From assembly GCA_015061765.1 (NCBI GenBank), contig SUVZ01000109.1, positions 1 to 10,246 of the forward strand: a DNA stretch of 10,246 bases. The letters run 5' to 3'. Made by a program: the position numbers and the translations under genes. This DNA is from Lentisphaerota bacterium (lineage in GTDB: Bacteria; Verrucomicrobiota; Kiritimatiellia; RFP12; UBA1067). This document shows, in pieces, positions 1 to 5,577 of this stretch; within the stretch, counting starts at the first letter, position 1; each line of letters opens with the position of its first letter. The notes beneath the pieces were generated by a model, which did no database searches, was not told the origin of the DNA, and saw only the letters and a list, made by a program, of their open reading frames with translations.

Positions 1-376
1 GCTCCGTCTCGTAGTACGACGGACGGCGCAGACGGTGCAGATGCAGGTCTATCCTGCGCCTCATGACCCATATCGCGAACGCCCCTCCCATGAGAAGCGA
101 TATGCACAGCGCGTCGAAGAGCACCATTTCGCTTCTCCTGCCCCTCCTGCGCAGCTGGTCGCTCAGCGTGTGCGGCACATGGCCTATGGTGCGTCCGTGC
201 CTGTACGCCTCGCGCCAGAACTCCCTGCGGTACTCCCTGGAGTCGAAGCCCATTACGTCCTCCTCGAACCACCTGAAGAACCTGGGGGCGCGCTCGGTGA
301 ATGTCATCGGTTCGTCCGAGCGCTTTGCGAGGACGATCCTTTTCTTCAATATGTGGCGTTTCACTGCTTTGTCCAT
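1..376 (-). CDS. partial small membrane protein, function unknown
   Basis: An open minus-strand frame of 125 codons starts at ATG 376-374 and runs off the left edge, so the C-terminus is missing. The first about 80 residues are very basic and aromatic (for example RFFRWFEEDV and REYRREFWREAYRHGR). A single hydrophobic stretch follows at about residues 86-104 (LFDALCISLLMGGAFAIWVM), flanked by RR/RRR, which looks like one transmembrane helix with a positively charged cytoplasmic N-terminal domain. I do not recognise the family. A second minus frame is also open here, but its translation is Arg/Gln/Ala-rich and lacks coherent hydrophobic structure, so I prefer this one. There is no good Shine-Dalgarno directly before the ATG; GAGAGGGA lies about 18 nt upstream. 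The start is therefore moderately certain and the gene itself likely but unnamed. Confidence 0.55.
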   Translation of the reverse strand, partial: MDKAVKRHILKKRIVLAKRSDEPMTFTERAPRFFRWFEEDVMGFDSREYRREFWREAYRHGRTIGHVPHTLSDQLRRRGRRSEMVLFDALCISLLMGGAFAIWVMRRRIDLHLHRLRRPSYYETE

Positions 377-415
377 AGCGGCGGGAAAGGTACCACATCC
401 CTCTCGCGAAGTCAA
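376..415 (-). promoter_or_regulatory. candidate sigma70-type promoter of the small membrane protein
   Basis: On the minus strand TTGACT (415-410), a 17-nt spacer and a weak extended -10 (TGG-TACCTT, hexamer 392-387) stand 10 nt before the ATG. The -35 is good and the spacing ideal, but the -10 matches consensus at only 3 of 6 positions. If real, the transcript would start within a few nt of the ATG. Sequence match only. Confidence 0.3.
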
Positions 416-684
416 TGAGAATATGGTTCGGACTGATTCTCAAGGGATGATTGGAAAGTGTCGTTTGATTTATGCGGCGGTGTAACGGTGGCGAAGAAGC
501 GTTGACAATATTGCCAATGTGTAAGCACAGGCAACCGCAAGTTTATTTACAACCGCAAGTTTATTTATTAGTCTTTTTACGGGATTCGGCCCGGGTAGAA
601 TTTCAACTCTAAAACCGCATTCCCTTTGTCTGTAAAATGGAACTTGGATCTGTCTGCCGCCATGTCATGGGTGGGACTGCAGCT
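377..684. other. intergenic region, no gene seen
   Basis: These 308 bp lie between the end of the Gfo/Idh/MocA gene and the start of the partial membrane protein. They hold the 18-bp tandem repeat (532-567), a weak GC stem (CGGG/CCCG, about 580-593) next to a T run, and the candidate promoter near 387-415. No convincing rho-independent terminator, tRNA or short ORF was found. Confidence 0.6.
532..567. repeat. perfect 18-bp tandem duplication
   Basis: The unit CAACCGCAAGTTTATTTA occurs twice head to tail (532-549 and 550-567) without mismatch, followed by TTAG. It sits in the intergenic region between the Gfo/Idh/MocA gene and the membrane-protein gene. It may be a recent slippage duplication or two operator-like sites; nothing in the sequence decides between these. 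Confidence 0.85.
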
Positions 685-1740
685 TCAAATCGCGATTGGT
701 GCGGATTTTCTCACGATTCCAACATAACGAGCCATTTCGACGAGCAGATCGAAGTCGACGGGAAATCCTCTGTTGTTACAGACGGTCGAATGGACAGTGC
801 GCCAGAAAGCCTCGTATGCGGGCATCGGATCCGGGAGCTCAAGCTCCTCCTCCACAATGCGTATCTTCTCGACCGTATCCTTAAGCGGCGGCAGCGCCAC
901 GCTGCTGCGCCCGTGCGGAAAACGCTGTGACGGATCTATTATCCTGTACTGCCCCTTCGTGGCTCCAGGCATGACAGAGAAGGCCCCCCGGGTGCCGCGC
1001 AGTTCAATCGCAGGACCGCCTACGCCCACAACGGCGGAATTGACCTCGACATCGGCCGTAATGCCATCGACACTCCTGAACATCACGCGGACATAGTCCT
1101 CTGCGTCACCCAACGCCACGAGCTTCTTTGTTTCGCTCCACATCTGTACCGGCGGAGCCTTCAGTAGAGTGAGAGCCTGAAGCATCGGCTCCTGGGCGGC
1201 AAAAAACGCTGCGCCGCCTCCACGCTTCGTAGTGGCCTGCCAATCATCCCTGCGCTCGTAGGTACCCTTGCGGACCCGGATGTCATATATACTGCCTATC
1301 TTTTTCCTTGCGCGAGCAATCGACGCCAATCTGAACTCGGGAGAAAACATTTGCGGAGTCGCGGCAATGAGGCGGTTGCCGGCCTTCACAGATGCACCAC
1401 GGAGCACAAGCGCTCCATCATGCGTCGGAGAGAGAGGCGTCTCACACACAGTCCATAGCCTGCGCGACAAACAACTGAGCACGATGCTGTCGTGCTCTTG
1501 AGTGGGTGTCGCCACAAGGACAAGATCAAGGTCTGGATCATCCACCATATCCACAGCCCGCCTGTAGTGACGGACATCAGGAAACATGGACTCCACATTG
1601 TCGCGACGCGACTTTTCAACATCGCATACCGCCACCACGCGGAAAAGACCATCAAGTTTCCCAATTGCGGGAAGATGCCCGAGCACGGCACTTCTACCGC
1701 ACCCAATTACACCCACCGATATCTCGTCCGTGGCAACCAT
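685..1740 (-). CDS. Gfo/Idh/MocA-family oxidoreductase lacking the usual catalytic residues
   Basis: The 351-aa protein has the family layout: an N-terminal Rossmann NAD(P)-binding domain (VGVIGCGRSAVLGH, residues 9-22; VVAVCDVEKS, about 35-44; LVLVATPTQEHD, about 73-84) and a C-terminal alpha/beta domain. The dinucleotide fold looks intact. The usual EKP motif reads E100-T101-P102 (ACG instead of AAG/AAA), and the loop after GGG (174-176), normally D-x-G-x-H-x-x-D, reads FFAAQEPML, so the usual Asp and His are absent. It is the last gene of the ETF operon: ATG 1740 follows the ETF alpha stop by 2 nt. Known family members oxidise or reduce sugars or biliverdin with NAD(P). Here I infer altered chemistry, or a binding or scaffold role, possibly linked to the flavoprotein. 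Family membership is secure; the substrate is unknown. Confidence 0.85.
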   Translation of the reverse strand: MVATDEISVGVIGCGRSAVLGHLPAIGKLDGLFRVVAVCDVEKSRRDNVESMFPDVRHYRRAVDMVDDPDLDLVLVATPTQEHDSIVLSCLSRRLWTVCETPLSPTHDGALVLRGASVKAGNRLIAATPQMFSPEFRLASIARARKKIGSIYDIRVRKGTYERRDDWQATTKRGGGAAFFAAQEPMLQALTLLKAPPVQMWSETKKLVALGDAEDYVRVMFRSVDGITADVEVNSAVVGVGGPAIELRGTRGAFSVMPGATKGQYRIIDPSQRFPHGRSSVALPPLKDTVEKIRIVEEELELPDPMPAYEAFWRTVHSTVCNNRGFPVDFDLLVEMARYVGIVRKSAPIAI

Positions 1741-1742
1741 CG

Positions 1743-2579
1743 TCAGCCAAGAAGTTCATTGACCTTCTTCATCACTGCAAAAGCGTCCGCCACATAGACA
1801 ATATCAGCCTTACCTTGTACCCAGCCGCAGTTCGCGTCAAGATTGATGGCGCGGCGCTCGCTGATGAAGCGCCAACCGACCACATGCGGCTCCTCGCCAT
1901 GGCAACAGGTCGCAAGCCCCTTCTGGTGCCGGGGTGTCGAACCTGTCTGTCCAACCTGATTCATGTGACTCATGAAAGTAAATGCGGTAGCTGCCTCCGG
2001 CATGTCCACAAGCGACTTGGATGAACCAAGCGAGGCATTCGCCTTGCCGATGAAACCAGTGATCGAGGATGCCGCCTCCTCGAAATGAAGCGCGCCGTCA
2101 GCCTGCTTCTTCGTCCAACCCGCGCCGGCAACGAAAAGAAGGTTCGCATCAGGCTTGATCGTGGTTTCGACTCCCATACCTGCGTTCACAACGCCGTCCA
2201 TGACAGTACGCGTCGATGCAGCGACATTCTCCGTAAATGCGGCAGACTCTGCGCTCACCTTTGCGCAGATCTCTTCGAAAAGAGACGGATCCGTAACCAG
2301 CACCCATGGTTTTGCCGTGCGCGTAAACTCGGTAAGGATGCGTTGACGATACACCCAACGGCGTGCGACGACCCTACCGTCCTGAGCCTCGACATCAATG
2401 ACGTTAGTGTCGATCTCGGCACCGGCGTAAAACGCCGCCGCAGGAGCCGAACGCTTTACACGGGAGTTACCGGGAAGAATCACCAGATCGGCTCCGCTTG
2501 ACTTGACTGCCTCTGCAATTGCCGGAACATCCTTTGCGAACGTGCCGTTTCCTTCAATCTTGAACGCTACGATCTTCAT
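1743..2579 (-). CDS. etfA: electron transfer flavoprotein alpha subunit (divergent)
   Basis: This 278-aa protein is shorter than typical ETF alpha (about 310-330 aa). The N-terminal nucleotide-fold half is recognisable. The C-terminal FAD domain carries LLFVAGAGWTKK (about residues 147-158), VDMP, and the hallmark QVGQTG (about 208-213). After that it departs from the family: the usual GISGAIQH segment is replaced by GLATCCHGEEPHVVGW, and the INKDP-x-APIF-x-xADYG stretch by INLDANCGW...ADIVYVADA. I chose the second Met (ATG 2579) rather than 2591 because it gives the classic ATGA overlap with the ETF beta stop (2578-2576) and begins MKIVAFKIEG; GGAG lies about 12 nt upstream. With ETF beta it should form an FAD/AMP heterodimer shuttling electrons between dehydrogenases and an acceptor. 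No ETF-quinone oxidoreductase or acyl-CoA dehydrogenase is visible here, so the partner is unknown. Confidence 0.85.
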   Translation of the reverse strand: MKIVAFKIEGNGTFAKDVPAIAEAVKSSGADLVILPGNSRVKRSAPAAAFYAGAEIDTNVIDVEAQDGRVVARRWVYRQRILTEFTRTAKPWVLVTDPSLFEEICAKVSAESAAFTENVAASTRTVMDGVVNAGMGVETTIKPDANLLFVAGAGWTKKQADGALHFEEAASSITGFIGKANASLGSSKSLVDMPEAATAFTFMSHMNQVGQTGSTPRHQKGLATCCHGEEPHVVGWRFISERRAINLDANCGWVQGKADIVYVADAFAVMKKVNELLG

Positions 2580-3376
2580 GCCTTCACCCACTCCACAATT
2601 TCCCTTGCGATGTCCTCGACGGACATATCCTTCTTGACGACGGTATCACGCTTGGACGCAGGAACCTCAGCCTTCTGCCAAGCGATGCCGCCGGTTCCTA
2701 CGTTTGCAACTGGCGCCTTCATGAGAGCCGGCATTATGCCGCGCATATTCATCATGCCCGTCTGCGGATTGTTCGGCGGCTCGGGGAGACTGCCCGTGGC
2801 CCATCCTATCGCAGCCGGAAGGCCGGTGCACGTCGAGACAAGATACTTGCCGCCTTCTATGCGCTCCTTGACGGAGAACGAATCGTCATCGGCGACCTTG
2901 AGTTCGTCGACGGCGTTGAAGAACTCGGTGATGCCGAGAGACGCTGCCACGAACTGGAGCGTAACGCCCGCATCACGGGATGCGCTTGCACAACCACCAA
3001 ACACAAAGTCTGGAGCCGCTGGCATCGCCTTGATTGCTTTGGCGAGCTCCATCGCCGTATCCTTCGCATCGGTAAATCCGCCAGCCGGGGCATTGACGGC
3101 AACGAGTTCAAGCGGAACCTTCTGCGCAACGGTCATCATGAGCTGCTGAAGCTTTGCCTTGGGACCTAGAGCCACAAGCGTGACCTTCGAACCGGGTCGC
3201 GACTTCGCGAGCGCCGCCGCCTCATATAGCGCACATGCCGCCCAGGGATCGAGAACGGACGGAAGCATCTGCTCGTTCTTCAGCCCGGGACCTTGTGGGG
3301 TCTGGACCGGTTCAAGGGTCTGCAGCGGATCGGGGACAAGAGATCCGCACACAACAATGTTCAATGGTTTTGCCAT
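2576..3376 (-). CDS. etfB: electron transfer flavoprotein beta subunit (divergent)
   Basis: The 266-aa length is normal for ETF beta (about 250-265). Recognisable blocks in order are: IVVCGSLVPDP (7-17; family VKxVPDT-like); VLDPWAACALYEAAALA (41-57; family NPFDEYAVEEAL); GGCASASRDAGVTLQFVAASLGI (128-150, the AMP-binding GR-x-x-DGDTGQV...LG block with a changed core); RIEGGKY (family xEGG); and LPEPPNNPQTGMMNMRGIMPAL with MKAPV (about 199-225; the EPRYPSLxxIMxAKKK segment). The start ATG 3376 is supported by AGGTGG 7-8 nt upstream and by an extended -10 promoter 40 nt upstream. It is the first gene of the etfB-etfA-Gfo/Idh/MocA operon. The family assignment is secure; the divergence in the AMP loop suggests a separate ETF subgroup. 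Confidence 0.9.
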   Translation of the reverse strand: MAKPLNIVVCGSLVPDPLQTLEPVQTPQGPGLKNEQMLPSVLDPWAACALYEAAALAKSRPGSKVTLVALGPKAKLQQLMMTVAQKVPLELVAVNAPAGGFTDAKDTAMELAKAIKAMPAAPDFVFGGCASASRDAGVTLQFVAASLGITEFFNAVDELKVADDDSFSVKERIEGGKYLVSTCTGLPAAIGWATGSLPEPPNNPQTGMMNMRGIMPALMKAPVANVGTGGIAWQKAEVPASKRDTVVKKDMSVEDIAREIVEWVKA

Positions 3377-3415
3377 TTATAGCCACCTGTCTTGGTTTAT
3401 GGATTATTTGCGACG

Positions 3416-3424
3416 ATTATACCA
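3416..3424 (-). promoter_or_regulatory. extended -10 promoter of the ETF operon
   Basis: TGGTATAAT on the minus strand (hexamer 3421-3416) is a perfect TATAAT with the extended TGn motif. The -35 position is poor, as expected for extended -10 promoters, and falls inside the hairpin at 3434-3458. Predicted transcription start is about 3409, giving a leader of roughly 33 nt with an AGGTGG ribosome site before ATG 3376. Confidence 0.6.
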
Positions 3425-3433
3425 TAAAACGCA

Positions 3434-3458
3434 TCATCTCCGCACGCGGCGGAGATGA
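3434..3458 (-). terminator. hairpin, probable terminator of the esterase remnant
   Basis: A 10-bp perfect stem (3434-3443 pairing with 3449-3458; core CATCTCCGC/GCGGAGATG) and a 5-nt loop lie 11 nt after the esterase stop at 3470. Read on the minus strand the stem is followed by GCGTTTTATGG, a short T tract. Its position also covers the -35 region of the ETF promoter. It looks like a moderate intrinsic terminator. Confidence 0.55.
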
Positions 3459-3469
3459 ATGCCGGAATG

Positions 3470-4010
3470 TCATTCGGTCCAGCCGTTTCCTGTAACGGAA
3501 AACGCCTGATGCCTCTCCGGCGGAACATAGCCGTGCGTAGATCCCTGCACCCAGTTGATTTTCTTGGGCCCGGGAATATTGTTGAACAGAATCGCTACGC
3601 CGGACGGAGGGCAGCGATTTGAGGAACTGGATTGCCCGCATGATGCGATAGCACATCCAGCCGAAATACGCAGTGTTGACGGACTTGTTCTGCCACATGA
3701 AATCCAGTCCGAAGGTTTTGCCGTTGGACTTGATCGAATCGTAGAACTCGGTGTAATATTCCGGTTCGCGTCCAAGTTCATATCCATGCGCATTGATGAA
3801 CATCGCGATTTTGCCTTTAGGACCGGAAGACGGAACCTTCTCCACGAAAGCGGCCCCGTAGCCGTGAAACGAGATCTGCGCCGGATATTTGCCAGGCCCG
3901 GAAGGCATGGTGTAGTGACCGGTGACCGGGCGCGGGCCAGCACATGGAACGGTGAAGGAAAAGACGCGTACGTCCTTGTCCTTGGAAGGATGCTCCTTCA
4001 CGACCGGCAC
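3470..4010 (-). pseudogene. decayed acetylxylan-esterase-type alpha/beta hydrolase, internal deletion and frameshift
   Basis: The upstream part (4010 to about 3607) encodes a clear acetylxylan-esterase/AXE1-like core: RPVTGHYTMPSGPGKYPAQ, ISFHGYGAAF, INAHGYELGR, then AYFGWMCYRIMRAIQFLKSLP. In intact relatives this is followed by a region with the GGSQGG nucleophile and the catalytic Asp. Here SLP runs directly, in a different frame, into the family C-terminus PPSGVAILFNNIPGPKKI, NWVQGSTHGYVPPERHQAF and stop at 3470. The C-terminal His (GSTHGY) remains but Ser and Asp are gone. Without a frame change, translation runs on as nonsense to 3417. The 5' end is doubtful too: the only start is GTG 4010, an in-frame stop lies at 4049-4047, and no ATG or ribosome site is visible. 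It is most probably a non-functional remnant of a polysaccharide-deacetylation gene. Confidence 0.8.
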
Positions 4011-4049
4011 ATACGGGAATGCAGATGAAGGTGGCCTGGAATTTTGTTA

Positions 4050-4283
4050 AGCCGTGTAGAAATGTAAAAAATGTAGAAAGAATCTGTAAGGCCCAAAACG
4101 CTACGGGGAAATACCGGATGAGAGAAGAGCAATTGGCAATGGATTTTCCTTCACCTCGGGTATTCCGTATGTTTCGTGAAAAATCCGCCCCTCTTCTGCA
4201 CTTCTACACGGCTCTTATACCATGAATCCGCGCACTTCTCATGGATGAATCCGATCCCAATGTTTCAACTGCGGATTTCAGGC
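4050..4283. other. intergenic region, no gene seen
   Basis: This lies between the mannonate-dehydratase stop and the esterase remnant. A minus-strand extended -10-like TGGTATAAG (4222-4214) may be the relic promoter of the esterase; its -35 is poor. The word ATGAATCCG occurs twice (4222-4230, 4244-4252). No ORF or RNA gene is evident. Confidence 0.4.
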
Positions 4284-4595
4284 TCAATTGCCCGTTCCCT
4301 TGAGCAATGCCTTCAGGTAGCCGTTTGCGAAGAGACGGCCCATATTGAAATAGCCGGGGATTGCATCTTCAACCAGCTTGCGGTCGCCTTCCATCTCCGG
4401 CACATGATCGCCGCGGACGGGCACATCGAGACCGATTTCGCGATAGGTACGCATCAGCTCAAACTGGTCGGTGTCGCCCTGATCATGGAAAAGCTCCGTG
4501 AAGTCGGTCTTGTCGCCTTCAACATCGCGCACATGAATGAAGGCGATGCGCTTTCCAAAGTGGCGCGCAACACCGCATAGCGTTTCGGTGGGATT

Positions 4596-4636
4596 GTTTT
4601 TAACGCAGAGACGCGAAGACGCAGAGCCCGCAGAGG
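4596..4636. repeat. ACGCAGAG-type periodic repeat inside the mannonate dehydratase gene
   Basis: Read on the plus strand, GTTTTTAACGCAGAG (4596-4610) is followed by degenerate units ACGCGAAG, ACGCAGAG and CCCGCAGAG. The same 15-mer starts a second copy at 5175. Translated on the minus strand it gives SASSRLCVKN between two conserved UxuA blocks, in a position that looks like a surface loop, and it does not break the frame. Confidence 0.75.
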
Positions 4637-4922
4637 AATTCAAATCTGCGGTTTGCGACGGATCATCTGAGAACATCAGCTTGAAGTTCGCCTGACAGAA
4701 TGTGACGGCGTTCGATGGCGAGGGATAGATCGAATAAGCCCGGTCGTATGCCTCTATCGAACCGAATATGCGCGCATAGCCGCCGAGTGAATCAAGACAC
4801 GGATCGTCAGGGTGAAGTCCCATGCGGACACCGCATTTCTCGGAAGTAGGCATTACGGACTTGATGAAATATTCGTAGTTCGCCCACACCTGGTCATGGG
4901 AAATGATGAGATTATGTTTTTT

Positions 4923-4992
4923 GACAGGATTTACAAGATTCACAGGATTGTTCGCTGTATCGGATAATCCTGACAATCCTGTTAATCCTGTC
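4923..4992. repeat. 70-bp palindromic element of ACAGGATT 9-mers, inside the mannonate dehydratase gene
   Basis: Two 27-nt arms (4923-4949 and 4966-4992) are inverted copies matching at 23 of 27 positions, with a 16-nt loop. Each arm is three 9-nt units of the form nACAGGATT. It is translated in frame as about 25 extra residues rich in Thr, Gly, Leu, Asn and Pro (TGLTGLSGLSDTANNPVNLV) between the family blocks ATYFSLRD and VWANYEYF. Confidence 0.85.
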
Positions 4993-5174
4993 GATAGATC
5001 TCTCAGCGAAAAGTATGTCGCTTTGGCGCCGCCGCACCCTTCCCGTACTCCGGTCCGAGCCCAGCCTGTGCCGACCATGAAGTTGTAGCAAAGTAGCTTG
5101 ATGCCGAGTCTGCTCATCGATTCCAGAAGCTCACGGTAATGCGCGAGCGCTTCCTCACGCAAGTCGCTGCTTTG

Positions 5175-5273
5175 GTTTTTAACGCAGAGGCGCAGAGGAT
5201 TGAGTTGGAGTTTTATGTTGGAAAATGGTATTATCATCATTTTCTCTCGAACTCGAACTTTTCACTCCAACTC
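5175..5273. repeat. composite repeat: ACGCAGAG unit plus nested palindrome, at the frameshift in the mannonate dehydratase gene
   Basis: On the plus strand GTTTTTAACGCAGAG (5175-5189) and GCGCAGAGG are followed by nested inverted repeats: an outer 10-bp pair GAGTTGGAGT (5202-5211) with ACTCCAACTC (5264-5273), and an inner 7-bp pair GAAAATG (5221-5227) with CATTTTC (5238-5244). It lies exactly where the UxuA reading frame changes, and both frames are open across most of it. Confidence 0.75.
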
Positions 5274-5448
5274 CAGCACCATACTCCTTAATCGGGCTCA
5301 TATCGAAAGGATCGCCCTCAAGGCCGACGACAGTAAGGCCTTCGGCGGCAAGACCATCCACAATCCTCTTGAGAGTCTCGTATTTCCAGGGATCAGAAAG
5401 CCCCGTAAGATCGGGATTGACCTTGACGATAACTTCCGTAATCCCCAT
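5179..5448 (-). pseudogene. uxuA: N-terminal segment of the same mannonate dehydratase gene, frame-separated
   Basis: From ATG 5448 this frame reads MGITEVIVKVNPDLTGLSDP, then WKYETLKRIVDGLAAEGLTV and VGLEGDPFDMSPIKEYG, matching the start of UxuA-type enzymes up to the segment that should continue with DLREEALAHYRELL. Instead it enters a repeat element and stops at 5179. Upstream of 5448 the frame stays open to a stop at 5517-5515 and encodes the family-like KLVEFVPPVKHPLWKLCLQ, so the natural start was probably at 5508-5506; that codon now reads AGG where ATG would be expected. Start-codon loss plus a +1 frameshift argue for a pseudogene. The remaining chance is initiation at ATG 5448, which would lack about 20 residues. 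Confidence 0.7.
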
Positions 5449-5571
5449 CTGAAGACAAAGCTTCCAGAGCGGATGCTTTACCGGCGGAACAAATTCAACA
5501 AGCTTCCTTTTCTTTTATCAGATTATGTAGTTCGATTGCCATAAACGATTGAAAACCGAAAGAGGAAGATA

Positions 5572-5577
5572 ATTATA
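5572..5577 (-). promoter_or_regulatory. candidate -10 box for the mannonate dehydratase gene
   Basis: A perfect TATAAT on the minus strand overlaps the end of the upstream nuclease gene (stop TAG 5580-5578). No good -35 and no TGn extension are seen. It stands about 60 nt upstream of the presumed original start at 5508. Confidence 0.35.

Larger units (their letters stand above)
4284..5240 (-). pseudogene. uxuA: mannonate dehydratase (UxuA family), main body after a frameshift, with repeat-derived inserts
   Basis: The 318-residue frame carries most of the UxuA TIM barrel: LGIKLLCYNFMVGTGWARTG (45-64), NYEYFIKSVMP, CGVRMGLHPDDP (136-147), GYARIFGSIEAYDRAY, SNAVTFCQANFKLM (176-189), HFGKRIAFIHVRDVEGDKTDF (227-247), GDHVPEMEGD (277-286), PGY and the C-terminal GRLFANGYLKALL. 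The candidate metal ligands of the family (His143, Cys182, His236, Asp278/His279) are present. UxuA dehydrates D-mannonate to 2-keto-3-deoxygluconate in hexuronate catabolism. Two in-frame insertions, about residues 83-108 and 203-215, come from DNA repeats, and the first 22 residues (MMIIPFSNIKLQL and following) are also repeat-derived. The genuine N-terminal part lies upstream in another frame (5514-5179). Either the gene is inactivated or it needs a +1 shift or internal initiation at ATG 5240. Confidence 0.75.

Noticed and set aside
35..485. plus-strand open frames of 127 and 140 codons at the left edge
   Set aside because: They are antisense to the partial membrane-protein frame and lack a ribosome site or coherent domain; low confidence because the minus-strand gene is itself unnamed.
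502..530. TTGACA as a plus-strand -35 box
   Set aside because: No acceptable -10 lies 16-18 nt downstream and no plus-strand gene follows.
1506..2024. 172-codon plus-strand open frame
   Set aside because: It is antisense to ETF alpha and the Gfo/Idh/MocA gene; His/Pro/Arg-rich composition and no ribosome site mark it as a shadow.
2610..3149. 179-codon plus-strand open frame
   Set aside because: It is antisense to ETF beta, whose minus-strand motifs are clear.
4923..4992. CRISPR array
   Set aside because: The units are 9 bp without spacers of constant length, and no cas gene is near.
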